Of a DNA stretch of 64,000 nt, positions 46,401 through 56,714 are shown one piece after another. How positions within the stretch are numbered: the stretch's first letter is position 1; every line of letters begins with the position of its first letter. Source of the DNA: Dimorphilus gyrociliatus (taxonomy: Eukaryota; Annelida; Polychaeta; Dinophilidae). The DNA lies in NCBI GenBank assembly GCA_904063045.1, contig CAJFCJ010000012.1, positions 2,351,180 through 2,415,179 of the forward strand, read 5' to 3'. A program made the position numbers and the translations under genes. Below the pieces are notes generated by a model that had not been told where the DNA came from, did not search any database, and saw nothing but the letters and a program-made list of their open reading frames with translations.

Positions 46401-48169
46401 TTCTTAATACGAGACAAAACATCATTTAATCTGGAATCTCTAGCGCTAAGCTTTCTAGTCTTTTCATCGGCAATCGTTAAGTTTTCTTCAGGTGTATCTT
46501 TTACGGATACAGATAGAGTTCTATCGTAAAGTTTTCTAGCATCTCTTGGATATATTCTCGAGCCGTGCTTAAATCTTCTCACTGCACTCTGACATAGCAA
46601 CTCCAATTCGATTTCGGCTCCTGAGAATTCCTTGGTAAATATTTCGATAGATTCTGCCAAAAAATGATCTTCTAAATGGAAGAGTTGAGCTTGAGGAGGG
46701 CAAAGATATTCACTTCCTTCCGGTAAGTGGCGAACGTCTACAACACTTTCTATCCAACCATAATCAACAAAAAAAGCCGATCTATCTTCCAAGATTTTTA
46801 CCCTATACCATTTGTTATCTGTAGCCCTTTTTGCTACTTTCAAACTGACAAAATGATTTTTTAGATAATGCTTTTCTAAATTATTCAAGAGATATTCCAA
46901 ATGTTCAACTTTTTCTCGGTTAAATTGAACGTAAAAGTGTTGAAAATCTCGAAAATAAGATATATGTCCCTTATGGAGACCGTAAGAAGGTATAAAGTTA
47001 GCCATTTTCTTTGAAACTAACCATTCGCATAAGCTATTGCCAATTAGTTCCGATTTAAAATCTACATAATTGACCCCTCGAGAGACTGCTTTAACTATCA
47101 TGTCGACTTCTTCGTCTCTTAGCAATTGTTCAAAGATAATATCATAAATGCATACCCAATTTGAGAGGACGCTTGTTAAAGATAGGCCGAATAGTTTACA
47201 TTGAACAGGTTGAATTTCCAAATCCAGCATACTTTCTTTCAAAGCGTATAAGTTTTTCGTAGTAATAATCTTACATATGTCAATTAAATGAACGATCCAA
47301 GTATCTTCACCAAGAACTTCAAGTACTTTGGCACGATACAATCTTCCTTTGTATTCTGTTAAGGCCACGTGAAAACGTTCGGCGCTTGGTAATTCTTGTT
47401 TATCGCATTTGATTCCCTCAATAACGTCCCTTCTCGTTTCGGCCAAATATACATAAATATCATCCTGACAACTGGACCATGATAAACAGCTTACGGCTAC
47501 TCCCTAAAACAATGAAAAAAGCATGAATTTCTTTGATTAGATAATCTTAATAACACATATATAAAATAGAAGAAAAGGAACAATGAAACCTACTTTTCTC
47601 AGTTCACCTTTATGTAAAGCTGTACGTGGAAAATCGTCAAATCTTGCAGTACCTTTATCCCTAATAAAATCTTTTGTTTCTTGAGCCTGCAATGCTTTTT
47701 GAGAATTTTCGTAATTTTTTTTTAATTCTTCATAAACCGGATCGAGTTCTCCTCCCTCTATATCCTCCTTATCCCTAACCCTATTCTTACTCTGAGCAAC
47801 TCGTACAGTCAAGATGTGTTGGCCAAGTTGTCTGTTGTTGAAAATGTGGCATGCTCTAGAGGCGATTCTCGTGGGGACGGTAACGAACGCTATATCCTTC
47901 ATATTTTTATCTTTAGTAGTTACAACATCTACGTGAATGTTTAATTCGTCTTGAAAGAGATTTTTAAGTCCAATTTTTTCGAGTTCAGGAGGAAAATTTG
48001 TTACAAAAAGTCTAGCATAATTTCCTTGAGTTTCGGCATTTCTCATATCTCGACCAATACCAGACTTGTAAGTATTTAATGTTTCATCATTAAAGTCAAC
48101 ATTCATTGGATTCCATTCGTCCAAAGGAGTTTTTGGGTGAAATTTTGACTTTCTTAATTGTCCGTCCAT
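43492..48169 (-). CDS. RRM and five-Tudor domain protein, piRNA-pathway type
   Basis: Three exons (48169-47594, 47503-44327, 44253-43492) join in frame at phase 0 to 1504 residues. An RRM lies at about residues 52-126 (ARLFVTNFPPELE, with RNP1-like KDIAFVTVP). Five extended Tudor domains follow at approximately 240-320, 425-500, 800-880, 1180-1270 and 1385-1470. Examples are DNKWYRVKILEDRSAFFVDYGW in the second, RHNKWQRAKVVEVNESKVTV in the fourth and LYYRAVVTSVEEN plus FQVRFLDFGNES in the fifth. The fifth keeps the complete aromatic and Asp/Asn ligand set for symmetrically dimethylated arginine. A long charged disordered linker separates domains 2 and 3. The combination recalls Vreteno and TDRD1-type germline factors that bind methylated Piwi proteins. 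The start is the first in-frame ATG. The giant 3.2-kb middle exon is unusual here. Confidence 0.88.
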
Positions 48170-49057
48170 TTTGGAATAAAGTTTAAACTTTTTTTTTTCC
48201 AATATGAAGTTTCTTGTTGACTTGAAATAATATAATGTATATTTTAAGTATTTTATGAACAATGTTTGAATAAGTTTATATAGAAAGTTAATAGTATAAG
48301 TAAATCATAATTGCTAACCTTTATAAAGCAGCGTGGAAAACCTTTTGAATATTACGACATGCTAAAGTAGGGTTAAGTATTCCCAAAAAATTTTCCGTTT
48401 CCGGTTTAAAAAATTGACTGGAGGTTATTAGTTCATAAACACGTTTAATTCACTATAAAAGCAAAATGATATATATTTATATGTATGCATGAATGTATAT
48501 GCGTGTATTTTTTAGCTACAAATTAAACTTAATATAAAAAAAAACAACTTTTTAATAATATTGACAATTTAATAAAGAAAAAAATATGGTTTCTTTCCTG
48601 TATTTTTTTTGTAGATAATTTAAACGGAGATAGAATTAAGGCATTAAATATCAAATATTATAAAGAGAAAGACACAAAAAATATCTTTATACGTTCGAAG
48701 ATAAGGAATAGACTAGAACACAGAAATAGAGAATTTTTATGTCTAAAGTTCTTTTTTTTATTTTTTATTTTGCTTTGTAAAAATCCGCAAAGGTAAACTA
48801 TATGTAAGCTAAAAATGTCTAATGAAATAAAAGATCATTTAATTTACTATTAATAGCTATATTTAATGGATTATAATGAATAATAATATTACGCGACAAA
48901 AACATTACAACCATTTTGCTCTTTGATTATGATTTGTCTTCTTTTTGTCCGACTTATTACATAAGATTAACAAAGAGAAGGTAACGCAATCGTCTCTCCT
49001 TTTAATTACGAATTTACGTTTCGACTGTTGCTTGCTAGTAACAATTTGACTTGAAAC
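48170..49057. other. Spacer RRM-Tudor / MEMO1
   Basis: Upstream side of the RRM-Tudor gene and the 3' UTR of MEMO1. AT-rich, no exon seen. Confidence 0.5.
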
Positions 49058-50262
49058 TCATGGGTGAGAAGTGATTGTGAGTGAAGCTGATGCGTAGCTT
49101 ACTGATGAGTCTTTCATATTTCTACACTGACTTGATTGAGCGTATTTAGTAAACTTCAAAGATAACTCATGCCCGTTAACTTGTCCTAAAGCATACACCG
49201 AGTTAAGCAAAATTCCTATTGGATGACGTCCACATATAGTGTTGTTGTACTTCTTGAGGTAATCGCTAAAAGCCGGTGGATCCAGTTTTTCAATAAGATC
49301 CATAGCCTTAAATGATACATAATTCATCAGAGTTTAGTGAATAGATAATATAATATAGCAAGAATATACAAACAGTTCTATCCAGAGCTTCGATGCTTTG
49401 CCATATTTCACCTTTGGACTTATCATAATGCTTATAATTAAATCTATCACCCCAATGGCAAAAGTCTGAACTAATCACGAAAAAGTTTTCTGGATCAGCG
49501 AGATAGTTAGCGAATAGTTCGCCGTATTCCTTCTCTTTTTGAGTTGAGAGTGAACCGACGAGCACCGGTACAATTTTAAATTTTCCTTGTTTAGCAGACA
49601 TCACTTTGGCTATATATGGAAGATGCATTTCCAAACTATGCTCATCTTCATCGGTATCTTGAGACATTCTCTCAAATTTTCCAGTTGCTAACAACTCATC
49701 ATTCATGTCCAAGTCAATGTCTAGATTGTATAGAGGCGTTTGATAATATTGAGCAGACGAAAGTGCACAACCCAAAAGGCGAACGTGGTGAGATGGACCA
49801 AGAATAAATATTCTCTTGCTGTTGATGGCACAAATATAATTAAGTTTACTATATTATTCAAGAAATTTACATTTTCTCTGGATTGACTTGTTTATAAGCA
49901 TGAGCCCCGCAAGCTCCGCAGTAGTAATAGCCAGCGTGTCTGGAATGAAAAAAATAGAAAAAATTCTTCTCTGAAAATTCTCAATAAATCATATGTTTCT
50001 TTCTTACGGAGCTATTATTGCCCTTGCCGGATGATGAACTTTACCAGCTTTCGACAACCAATCACCAAGTTGATTATTCAATTCATCACCTGTATGCAAA
50101 CATTTAATTAACAACTTACCATTTTTGAATAATGAATCATCAAATATAAAATAAAAGACAAAACCTACGGATTTTTTATTTAAAAAGTTATTTATGCTAA
50201 AGAAACTTACGATTATTAGAATACCAACTACCAGCATGCGAAGCTCTTCTTGTTCTCGACAT
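49058..50262 (-). CDS. MEMO1: MEMO1 family protein
   Basis: Five exons (50262-50211, 50089-50008, 49939-49871, 49818-49374, 49306-49058) join in frame to 298 residues, essentially the family length. Strong matches to human MEMO1 are [69 protein letters not shown] and [30 protein letters not shown] and [19 protein letters not shown] follow. The His of APHAGY, GPSHH and the Cys of ICGRHP are the metal-site and active-site-like residues known for the family, and all are present. MEMO1 is a cytosolic protein related to class III extradiol dioxygenases. It is linked to ErbB2-driven motility and more recently to copper and iron handling. The start lies 498 bp from SYAP1 on the opposite strand. Confidence 0.96.
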
Positions 50263-50759
50263 TTCTGACCCTATTTTTGGTATTTTTCGAGCTAAGATAA
50301 AAAAACAAAGAAATGTTTTTGAGTGAAAAACGATGTTACTTAATATGGCACCTGGTCTGGACTAGGGCCCAGGCACGTACATTTATCGAAGGGGAGCACC
50401 TATTGGTAGTACGAAAATAATTTCCATTATTTTTATGATTTTTGACGGAAAAGAGAAATTTCATTATTACTCTATGAAAAGAAATTAAATTAGCATTTTT
50501 ATGCTGTTAATATGAATTTTCTGTGCTTGATCTAAAATCAGCTGTTCCTCAAAATACGAATGTCCGTATAAGGTTAGGCATAGTTCGCCATTTTTATATT
50601 CGTTATAAATTACATTGGACGAAATTTCTGAATTTAAGGTTAGTATCACGTGATAAAAACATTACGACATTTTGTGACTTATCTCACCAAAAAAAACCAG
50701 ATTTTCTACTTTTTTCTCAAATAAATTGACTTTATAGTTGTACCTTTTGAAGCTTAAAG
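50263..50759. promoter_or_regulatory. Divergent spacer MEMO1 / SYAP1
   Basis: Separates divergent starts. It contains an isolated GC-rich patch at about 50348-50405, including CCTGGTCTGGACTAGGGCCC, which stands out from the AT-rich surroundings. The patch may be a transposon remnant or a promoter element. Nothing else was recognised. Confidence 0.35.
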
Positions 50760-51794
50760 ATGTTTCAAAATTGGTCAAACTTAACTAAGAACGTGTCGGG
50801 TTGGTTAGGGGCAACAAGAGGAGACGAGTCCGATACTGAAGTTATCAAGGTTGGTGACGCAACGATTCCTGAAAATGATACTGAAAAAGCAAAGGAACGA
50901 TCAACCCCTGATGTAGAAGAAGCAAAAGAGACTACAGAAGAGACAGGCGAAGCGCCTGGAATTTCTGAACAACTGGAGGAAGTCTCTGCAAAAGCAATAA
51001 ATTCTGCAAAGGAATGGGGTAGTTATCTTATGACAGTTGGAAAAATGGTTACCGATAAGGCTGCTGCAACTGCTAAGAATGTTAAGAGCACAGTGGAAGA
51101 GAAAACGATTATCGGAGATTTTGAAAAAGAACAGGAAAAGTTTGTAACTGAAAATAAAGAACGAACCAGTAAGTCGGAAGTAGCTGTTCCTCCATGGATA
51201 GGGTTTAACGAGGAGGAGCAAATGAAATCTCAAATCCTAGCCTTATCCAGCGATAAGAGAAACTTTGTTAGAAACCCTCCTTCTGGTGTTCAATTTGAAT
51301 TTGATTTTAGCACTTCATACCCAGTTGCCATGGCCATGTTACAGGAAGACCAAAAGTTAAATAAAATGCGATTTGAACTGGTCCCTAAACACGTTAAAGA
51401 GGAAGTATTCTGGAGAAATTACTTTTACAGGGTATCTCTTATCAAACAGAGTGCTCAACTATCTAGTTTGGAACAGGAACGAGAAACCGAACAACCGATA
51501 CCAGAACCCAATTTGAAAAGTTCCACACAAGAGTTGTCTTCAAGTCCTACAGAGCACGAATTTATAAGCGATGACTATACAGAATCGTTAAATGAAGAAG
51601 AACTACGAAAAGATATGGAACAGCTTAAGGTTAATGAAAAGGAGGAAAAAGGTAAGGCAGCTCAAGTTGACGAAGAAGAACCAGAATGGGATCAACTAGC
51701 CGCCGAATTGCAAGAATACGAAATGGTTGCCGAGGCTGACGATGAAATCGATCAGGAATTATTGGACCAGATCGAAAAAGAGACGTCATCTTAA
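50760..51794 (+). CDS. SYAP1: Synapse-associated protein 1 (SAP47), BSD domain, intronless
   Basis: One uninterrupted frame encodes 344 residues. An N-terminal amphipathic start (MFQNWSNLTKNVSGWLGATR) precedes an acidic region. The family block KEWGSYLMTVGKMVTDKAAA and EKTIIGDFEKEQEKFVTENK follow. The BSD domain (about residues 155-225) has ILALSSDKRNFVRNPPSGVQ, FEFDF, YPVAMAMLQEDQKLNKMRFE and KEEVFWRNYFYRVSLIKQS, close to the human protein. The acidic tail keeps DWD/EYE-like ends (PEWDQLAAELQEYEMVAEAD). SYAP1/SAP47 is a cytosolic, synapse and Golgi associated protein tied to Akt1 activation and, in flies, to synaptic plasticity. The lack of introns contrasts with intron-rich relatives, and a retrocopy that replaced the ancestral gene is possible. 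The start is preferred because it matches the family N-terminus. Confidence 0.95.
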   Translation: MFQNWSNLTKNVSGWLGATRGDESDTEVIKVGDATIPENDTEKAKERSTPDVEEAKETTEETGEAPGISEQLEEVSAKAINSAKEWGSYLMTVGKMVTDKAAATAKNVKSTVEEKTIIGDFEKEQEKFVTENKERTSKSEVAVPPWIGFNEEEQMKSQILALSSDKRNFVRNPPSGVQFEFDFSTSYPVAMAMLQEDQKLNKMRFELVPKHVKEEVFWRNYFYRVSLIKQSAQLSSLEQERETEQPIPEPNLKSSTQELSSSPTEHEFISDDYTESLNEEELRKDMEQLKVNEKEEKGKAAQVDEEEPEWDQLAAELQEYEMVAEADDEIDQELLDQIEKETSS

Positions 51795-53185
51795 GAATCA
51801 GCTGATAAGCTCTGACAAAGACAGTAACTATTTAATTCTTCGATACTGTTTCTTTCTCTTTGGTTATATTGGTTCTATAAAAAGCAAACAAAAGGAAGCA
51901 ACAAACTCTCTTGATTGTTTAATGTATTCCAGTAGTCATATAGTCCATATACGACTACACCTTTTAGTTTCTTAATGCCTTAACTATGGTTCTTTTTATC
52001 TAAACATTTTCATGCTAAAAAGAGGTATATACATATATAGAGTATATATACATATACATATATATTAGTATATATACAGTATATACAGTATATATATATA
52101 TATATATATATATACGTATAGAAATAATAAACAGTACTACATCCATAGTTTAATGATAAACTAGATAGTTTTCTTTTTATTTTCTTGTCAATATATTTAA
52201 ATATTGTAGATATGATACGCAAAAAATGAAATAGATTGCGTAATAAATAGAATTTTTTTTAAATATCAATACTTAACATCCAAAGAAATCTCTAAAATAA
52301 ACAAATAAATAGGCTGTTGTTAGTTTCGTGGAATATATGCAAGAATTTACAAATTAAAATTTACAAGCTCCTTTGACTCGAACTATAGATTTAGTTGATT
52401 AAAAATGATATTATGTATTAGGTCCGGAAGAAAGCTCTGTTAGGATTGGTATTGAGAACATATCAGCTGATTAGAATAGAACAACAGCTAATATATCGAA
52501 AACAATTTATCTGTATTGATTTGCAATTATACTTTATCAATAATATTATTATGATCAAATTTTAGAAAAGAGTACAATCACCAGAAATAAACTGCAGAAT
52601 TATTAATTAATTTTTCATCATCATCCCCATCATCACTGTACCGAGCCAATTCATACAGATATTGAAGCAGTAATGGTTTGGTAAAGCACGATTGATAGAT
52701 AAAGATAGTTAGATAGATAGATTACCATAAATTTTTGCTCCTAAATTATACATTTGTATGTCAATACCATTGAATTAATTTCTACAAAGCACACTCAACA
52801 CAATGAATGAATTTAGCATACATCGACTAATCATGTATAAATAGAATATATACATGTAATCAAACGTAAGTACACATGAATGTATGTATATATGTATATA
52901 TGTATGTATGTATATACGTATATATTAAAATATATATATATATATGTACATATGTATTGTTATTTGTGATACGATGCATTCTTATTCGGTTAAGTTGCTA
53001 AGTGCTTTACACAAAAAATAGGGAAATTAACTCTTTCTCCTGCCTGAAAATATGAAAATGCTATACATATGTATGTATGTATGTATAATGATGATGCAAG
53101 CCGAACTATTCAGTTTTCTATCCACACATTGTACATTTAGCAAAGAAAGTCAGTTATTTTGTTTGTTTTTCTTTTAAAACGACTG
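51795..53185. other. Tail-to-tail spacer SYAP1 / YPEL5
   Basis: Probable 3' UTRs with (AT)n at about 52089-52115 and several GTAT/ATAC runs (52875-52950, 53070-53085). No exon was seen. Confidence 0.55.
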
Positions 53186-54626
53186 CTATTGAATGTGTTG
53201 AGGCATATTAGGAAAGGGAGTTGGCTTGGGCGGTGGAGGGGGATTTTCTTCGAAGCCTTCGGACTCGGTTACAAGAGCTCGCTCGAGTATGACTTTACCC
53301 TCTTTATATCTTTGACTTTCTTCGTTGGCAAATTCATAAATCCAGCCTAATTTTGCTCCACAGTTTTTGCATGAAACATCCCTAACCATATGTCGACCTG
53401 TAAGCATAACTCTATCTTGAACTTCACTGAAGCCAATATTAACGACTTTGTCGAAAAGGAAAGCCCTGCCGGTTGCTCCTGTGAAACGAGTCTATAAAAA
53501 CAAAAAAAAACCCGATTAATCAGCAGCATGTCAAATGTCAATTAACAAAAAGAAATACTAAATATTAATATTGTTTTGAATAGAAGAGGAGAATTTATAA
53601 TAGTAATTTAGATTTTTTAACTTCCTGTACTAAAAATTTTGTCTGCTCAAGACGTAGTTGATAAGATCGTTTGTCTATGAATAAAATTAGAAAATAATTT
53701 CTTTCAGGCATTCTTTTCTTGTAAACAATTTAAAAAACATTGAATATTAATAGTTTTATATTTTTTTAAAATTCTTTTTAAAACAAAATACTCCCTTAAA
53801 TATAAATAAAATAGAATTTATATTTCCTTCGCTGAAAGCTAAAAGTTTAAAGCTGAGAGATATTACATGTATAGTATATATAGTATAAAAATTTATATGG
53901 TCCAGTATCTCTCTCCTCTATCAATTTACTGACAATAAATAAAAATGGAGAAACTAAAAAAAATTAATGGCAGGTCAAAAGACATAAGAAAGATAGACAC
54001 CTTATCTAAAACGAATCTAAAAATAACACGCTATTCCGTCAAGGAACTCGGTCAATAACTTTTTCTAACGTCCATTGGTTTTATTATTGTTATTAATTGA
54101 AACAATTGGTAACGATATAAACATTTGCTCTTTATCTAGGTGTAAAAACTGGATATATTTATATATAAACTAATTTCATAAATCTCTGAATTGAGGATAG
54201 GGGAAAAAAAATCCATTAATCGTTTAATTAACGTGAAATTAATAGAATTCTGTTGCACAGGTAAAAACTATCAACAAAAACGAAAAATACTCCTTAAAGG
54301 CGTTTTAAAATATCACAATAAATTAAAAAGAGAGAGAGAAAAGAACGTTATTATTCTTTTTCTGTATGGAATAACTCCAAATCATTTTGTATGACTAAAG
54401 TATATGTGTCATCTTATTATTTCATAATTCGTTGCATTTATTGATATTGAAATGTTATTTGTTTTTTTTATGCTTTGTAACCCTGTTTTCATAATATAAA
54501 TACATATAACGGGTATTAAATTGTATATACCGATATTAATTCGGCCCTGTTCGTTAGAGGAGTCTCGCAGTTAGCACATGAGTATATTCGAATTCCACCC
54601 ATATGAGTGAGGAACGTTCGACCCAT
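53186..54626 (-). CDS. YPEL5: Yippee-like 5 zinc-binding protein
   Basis: Two coding exons (54626-54531 and 53491-53186) join in frame to 133 residues. The protein begins [20 protein letters not shown] and has the two Yippee CxxC pairs: CANC near residue 17, and CKNC followed by [20 protein letters not shown]. The intervening [13 protein letters not shown] and YSEVQDR-like block and the tail [12 protein letters not shown] match YPEL5 rather than YPEL1-4. YPEL5 is a subunit or modulator of the CTLH/GID ubiquitin ligase and is centrosome and spindle associated. After the conserved end there is an extra proline-rich tail ([19 protein letters not shown]), longer than the vertebrate protein. The ATG directly follows an acceptor (TTTGTTCCAG), so a non-coding first exon exists. 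Its donor (GTGGAAG, then GTATGT) lies near 54699. Confidence 0.95.
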
Positions 54627-55312
54627 CTGGAACAAAGAAGATTAGTATAGGCCAAAAGACACATGTCTCAAAGGTTTATTGACCGTTTAAAAACATACCT
54701 TCCACTTTGATTCTTTCGTCGACTGATTCCTTAAAGACTAGTTGACAATCTGGGGAATTTATTGTTTTTACGCACAACAAGAACATAATAAAACAGGCCT
54801 ATAAGTACAGAGACAACTATACCTCTTTGCAGTTGGGTTTTATGACGTTTGGGCAAAAATTTTGCTCTAATTTCGATTCAAACTGAAAGCTTATGGGCTG
54901 TTTTTGGATATTGGTCATAAATTATTGTCGAATTTTTCAGAAATACGGCTGTTTTTCGAAAAAAATGAATGGTAAACACGTAATTCGATACTACTAGAAC
55001 CTGACTGTCAGTTGTTACTTGCTTAATGTTTTCATACTAGTGGCGTCATCTGTAAAAAAATATATATATGCGCATGCGCATCCAAAACTTTGGCGGTGTT
55101 TAAAAATAAAGAACTACTAATATTAAGTTCGTAAACCGTATTAAATAGTTGAAATTTTCCAGCAAATCGAATGTTAAATATACAAAATATACTTATATTT
55201 TGGTTTTAGAAAAGAACCAAGTTTTATTTAAAAAAGAAACAACACCTTTACGGGCGAACAGGCTACAAGGCGTTTGTACATCGACGCCACTAAACGATTA
55301 AAACACGAAGTT
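54627..55312. promoter_or_regulatory. YPEL5 upstream region with NRF1 palindrome
   Basis: Contains the candidate YPEL5 5' UTR exon (donor near 54699). A perfect NRF1 consensus palindrome TGCGCATGCGCA lies at 55069-55080, followed shortly by TTGGCGG. These suggest the YPEL5 core promoter lies near 55.0 kb. The ENOPH1 3' UTR may overlap the right side. Confidence 0.5.
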
Positions 55313-56714
55313 CTACTCCTTGGCGTCATTATTTTCCTCTTTCTCTTCCTCTTTTGGTCCGTCTCCATTCTCCTCAACAGCTTGTTTTTTCGGTTGATTT
55401 CCATCAACTTCAGAGTTTACCAGCTCGGAGAAAGATTTCGCGGTGACGAAACTTTTTTCAGTCTCTTCTTCTGTTGCCTCGTCACGCTTCATCACTACCG
55501 TTTTAAATCCAGCTTGAGCTGCGGCTTTGGCCTCTAAAGTAATTTTCAAACAAAACGTTTAAAATATATTTACGCAAATCGTCTGATTGATATCTTACCA
55601 TCAGCTAAATCGGTAACAAATAGTACTTGATCGGGTTCCACCTCAATTTGTTTAGCGATTTTGATATAGCTATCCTTTTCTTTCTTCTCTCCTATTTCAG
55701 TATCGAAATGTCCCTCGAAATGTTGAGCAACATCCCCTGAGGTAGAGTGCTTGAACAAAAGTTTTTGAGCCTCAACTGTGCCGAAGGAATATGTATAGAC
55801 TTTCTTTTCTTCGGCAATAAAGCTCTTGATGGCTGGGAGAACATCCTCGTATAATCTGAAAAAAGATCACATTAATTGCGTAAAAATTTATAGCAATTTT
55901 CTCCGTAATCCTAAACGCAAAAGGAACTCGGTAAAACAATACAATAAATGCTCTCTTTATACGGATAATTGAATTTTTCTAATGCTATTTAACATGATAG
56001 TTAGTGTCTAACAGTGAACGAAATATCGATAATAATGTACGAGTCTGTTCTAGTCAAATCAAATAATTGGTTTCTTCTTTGTAGAGTACTAAGAATTAAA
56101 AAAATGCTTAGCCTTACTGACGAGCTAATACTAATTAGAAACTTCCAATATTGAGTAAGGAAAATTTTATCTGTCCGCTTAAGAAAACACTTAAGCCGAA
56201 TCGACAGCGTGATAAAACTTTCACTAAGGAAATTACTTACTCTCCCTGGATTTTTCCAGTCTTGTAAGCTTCTCTCCAAATAAAACCTTCAATTTTCTTC
56301 AAAGGAGTTGTCTTTCTCTCGTTTTCTATTTGCCAGAAAACATTATTTACAACGCCTTCTATAATTTTCTCTTGGTCTTCTTCTGGAATAGAAACAACTC
56401 CTTCTTTTTCTTCCTCAGTGTCCTTTGTGGCCAATTCTCTTAAATCCTTGATAACGTTTTGGGTCTCCTCTTGTTCGAAGTGGGTCTCCAAGTAGGTTTT
56501 CACGTTTTCCCTGAAGTAACTAATGAGCTTTTCCTGTAATTTTCAAAGAATAATCAGAAACGTTCCAAAAAAAATGGCGGGAAACCGGCAAGCAAACCTT
56601 TACAAAGGAAACAGGAGTAGTTGTGCCTTCGATGTCTAAAAGTACAGCCTTAACACCATCTAGGTGATCACCGCTAGCATCTAAGGGTCTTTTTACTGCT
56701 GGATTTTCGGCCAT
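55313..56714 (-). CDS. ENOPH1: Enolase-phosphatase E1
   Basis: Four exons (56714-56598, 56533-56241, 55855-55599, 55533-55313) join in frame to 295 residues. The HAD nucleophile motif is AVLLDIEGTTTPVSFVK, with catalytic Asp and the family's Glu two residues on. The block KLISYFRENVKTYL and GFIWREAYKTGKIQGELYED follow. VYTYSFGTVEAQKLLFKHS is motif II, and FVTDLADEAKAAAQAGFKTV is motif III/IV. It catalyses enolisation and dephosphorylation of 2,3-diketo-5-methylthiopentyl-1-phosphate in the methionine salvage pathway in the cytosol. The protein is about 35 residues longer than the vertebrate enzyme, owing to an acidic insertion in the cap region (LATKDTEEEKEGVVSIPEED) and an acidic C-terminal tail ending EENNDAKE. 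Confidence 0.95.

Noticed and set aside
52010-52222. Tyr/Ile-rich minus-strand frame
   Set aside because: Translation of AT/ATAC microsatellites.
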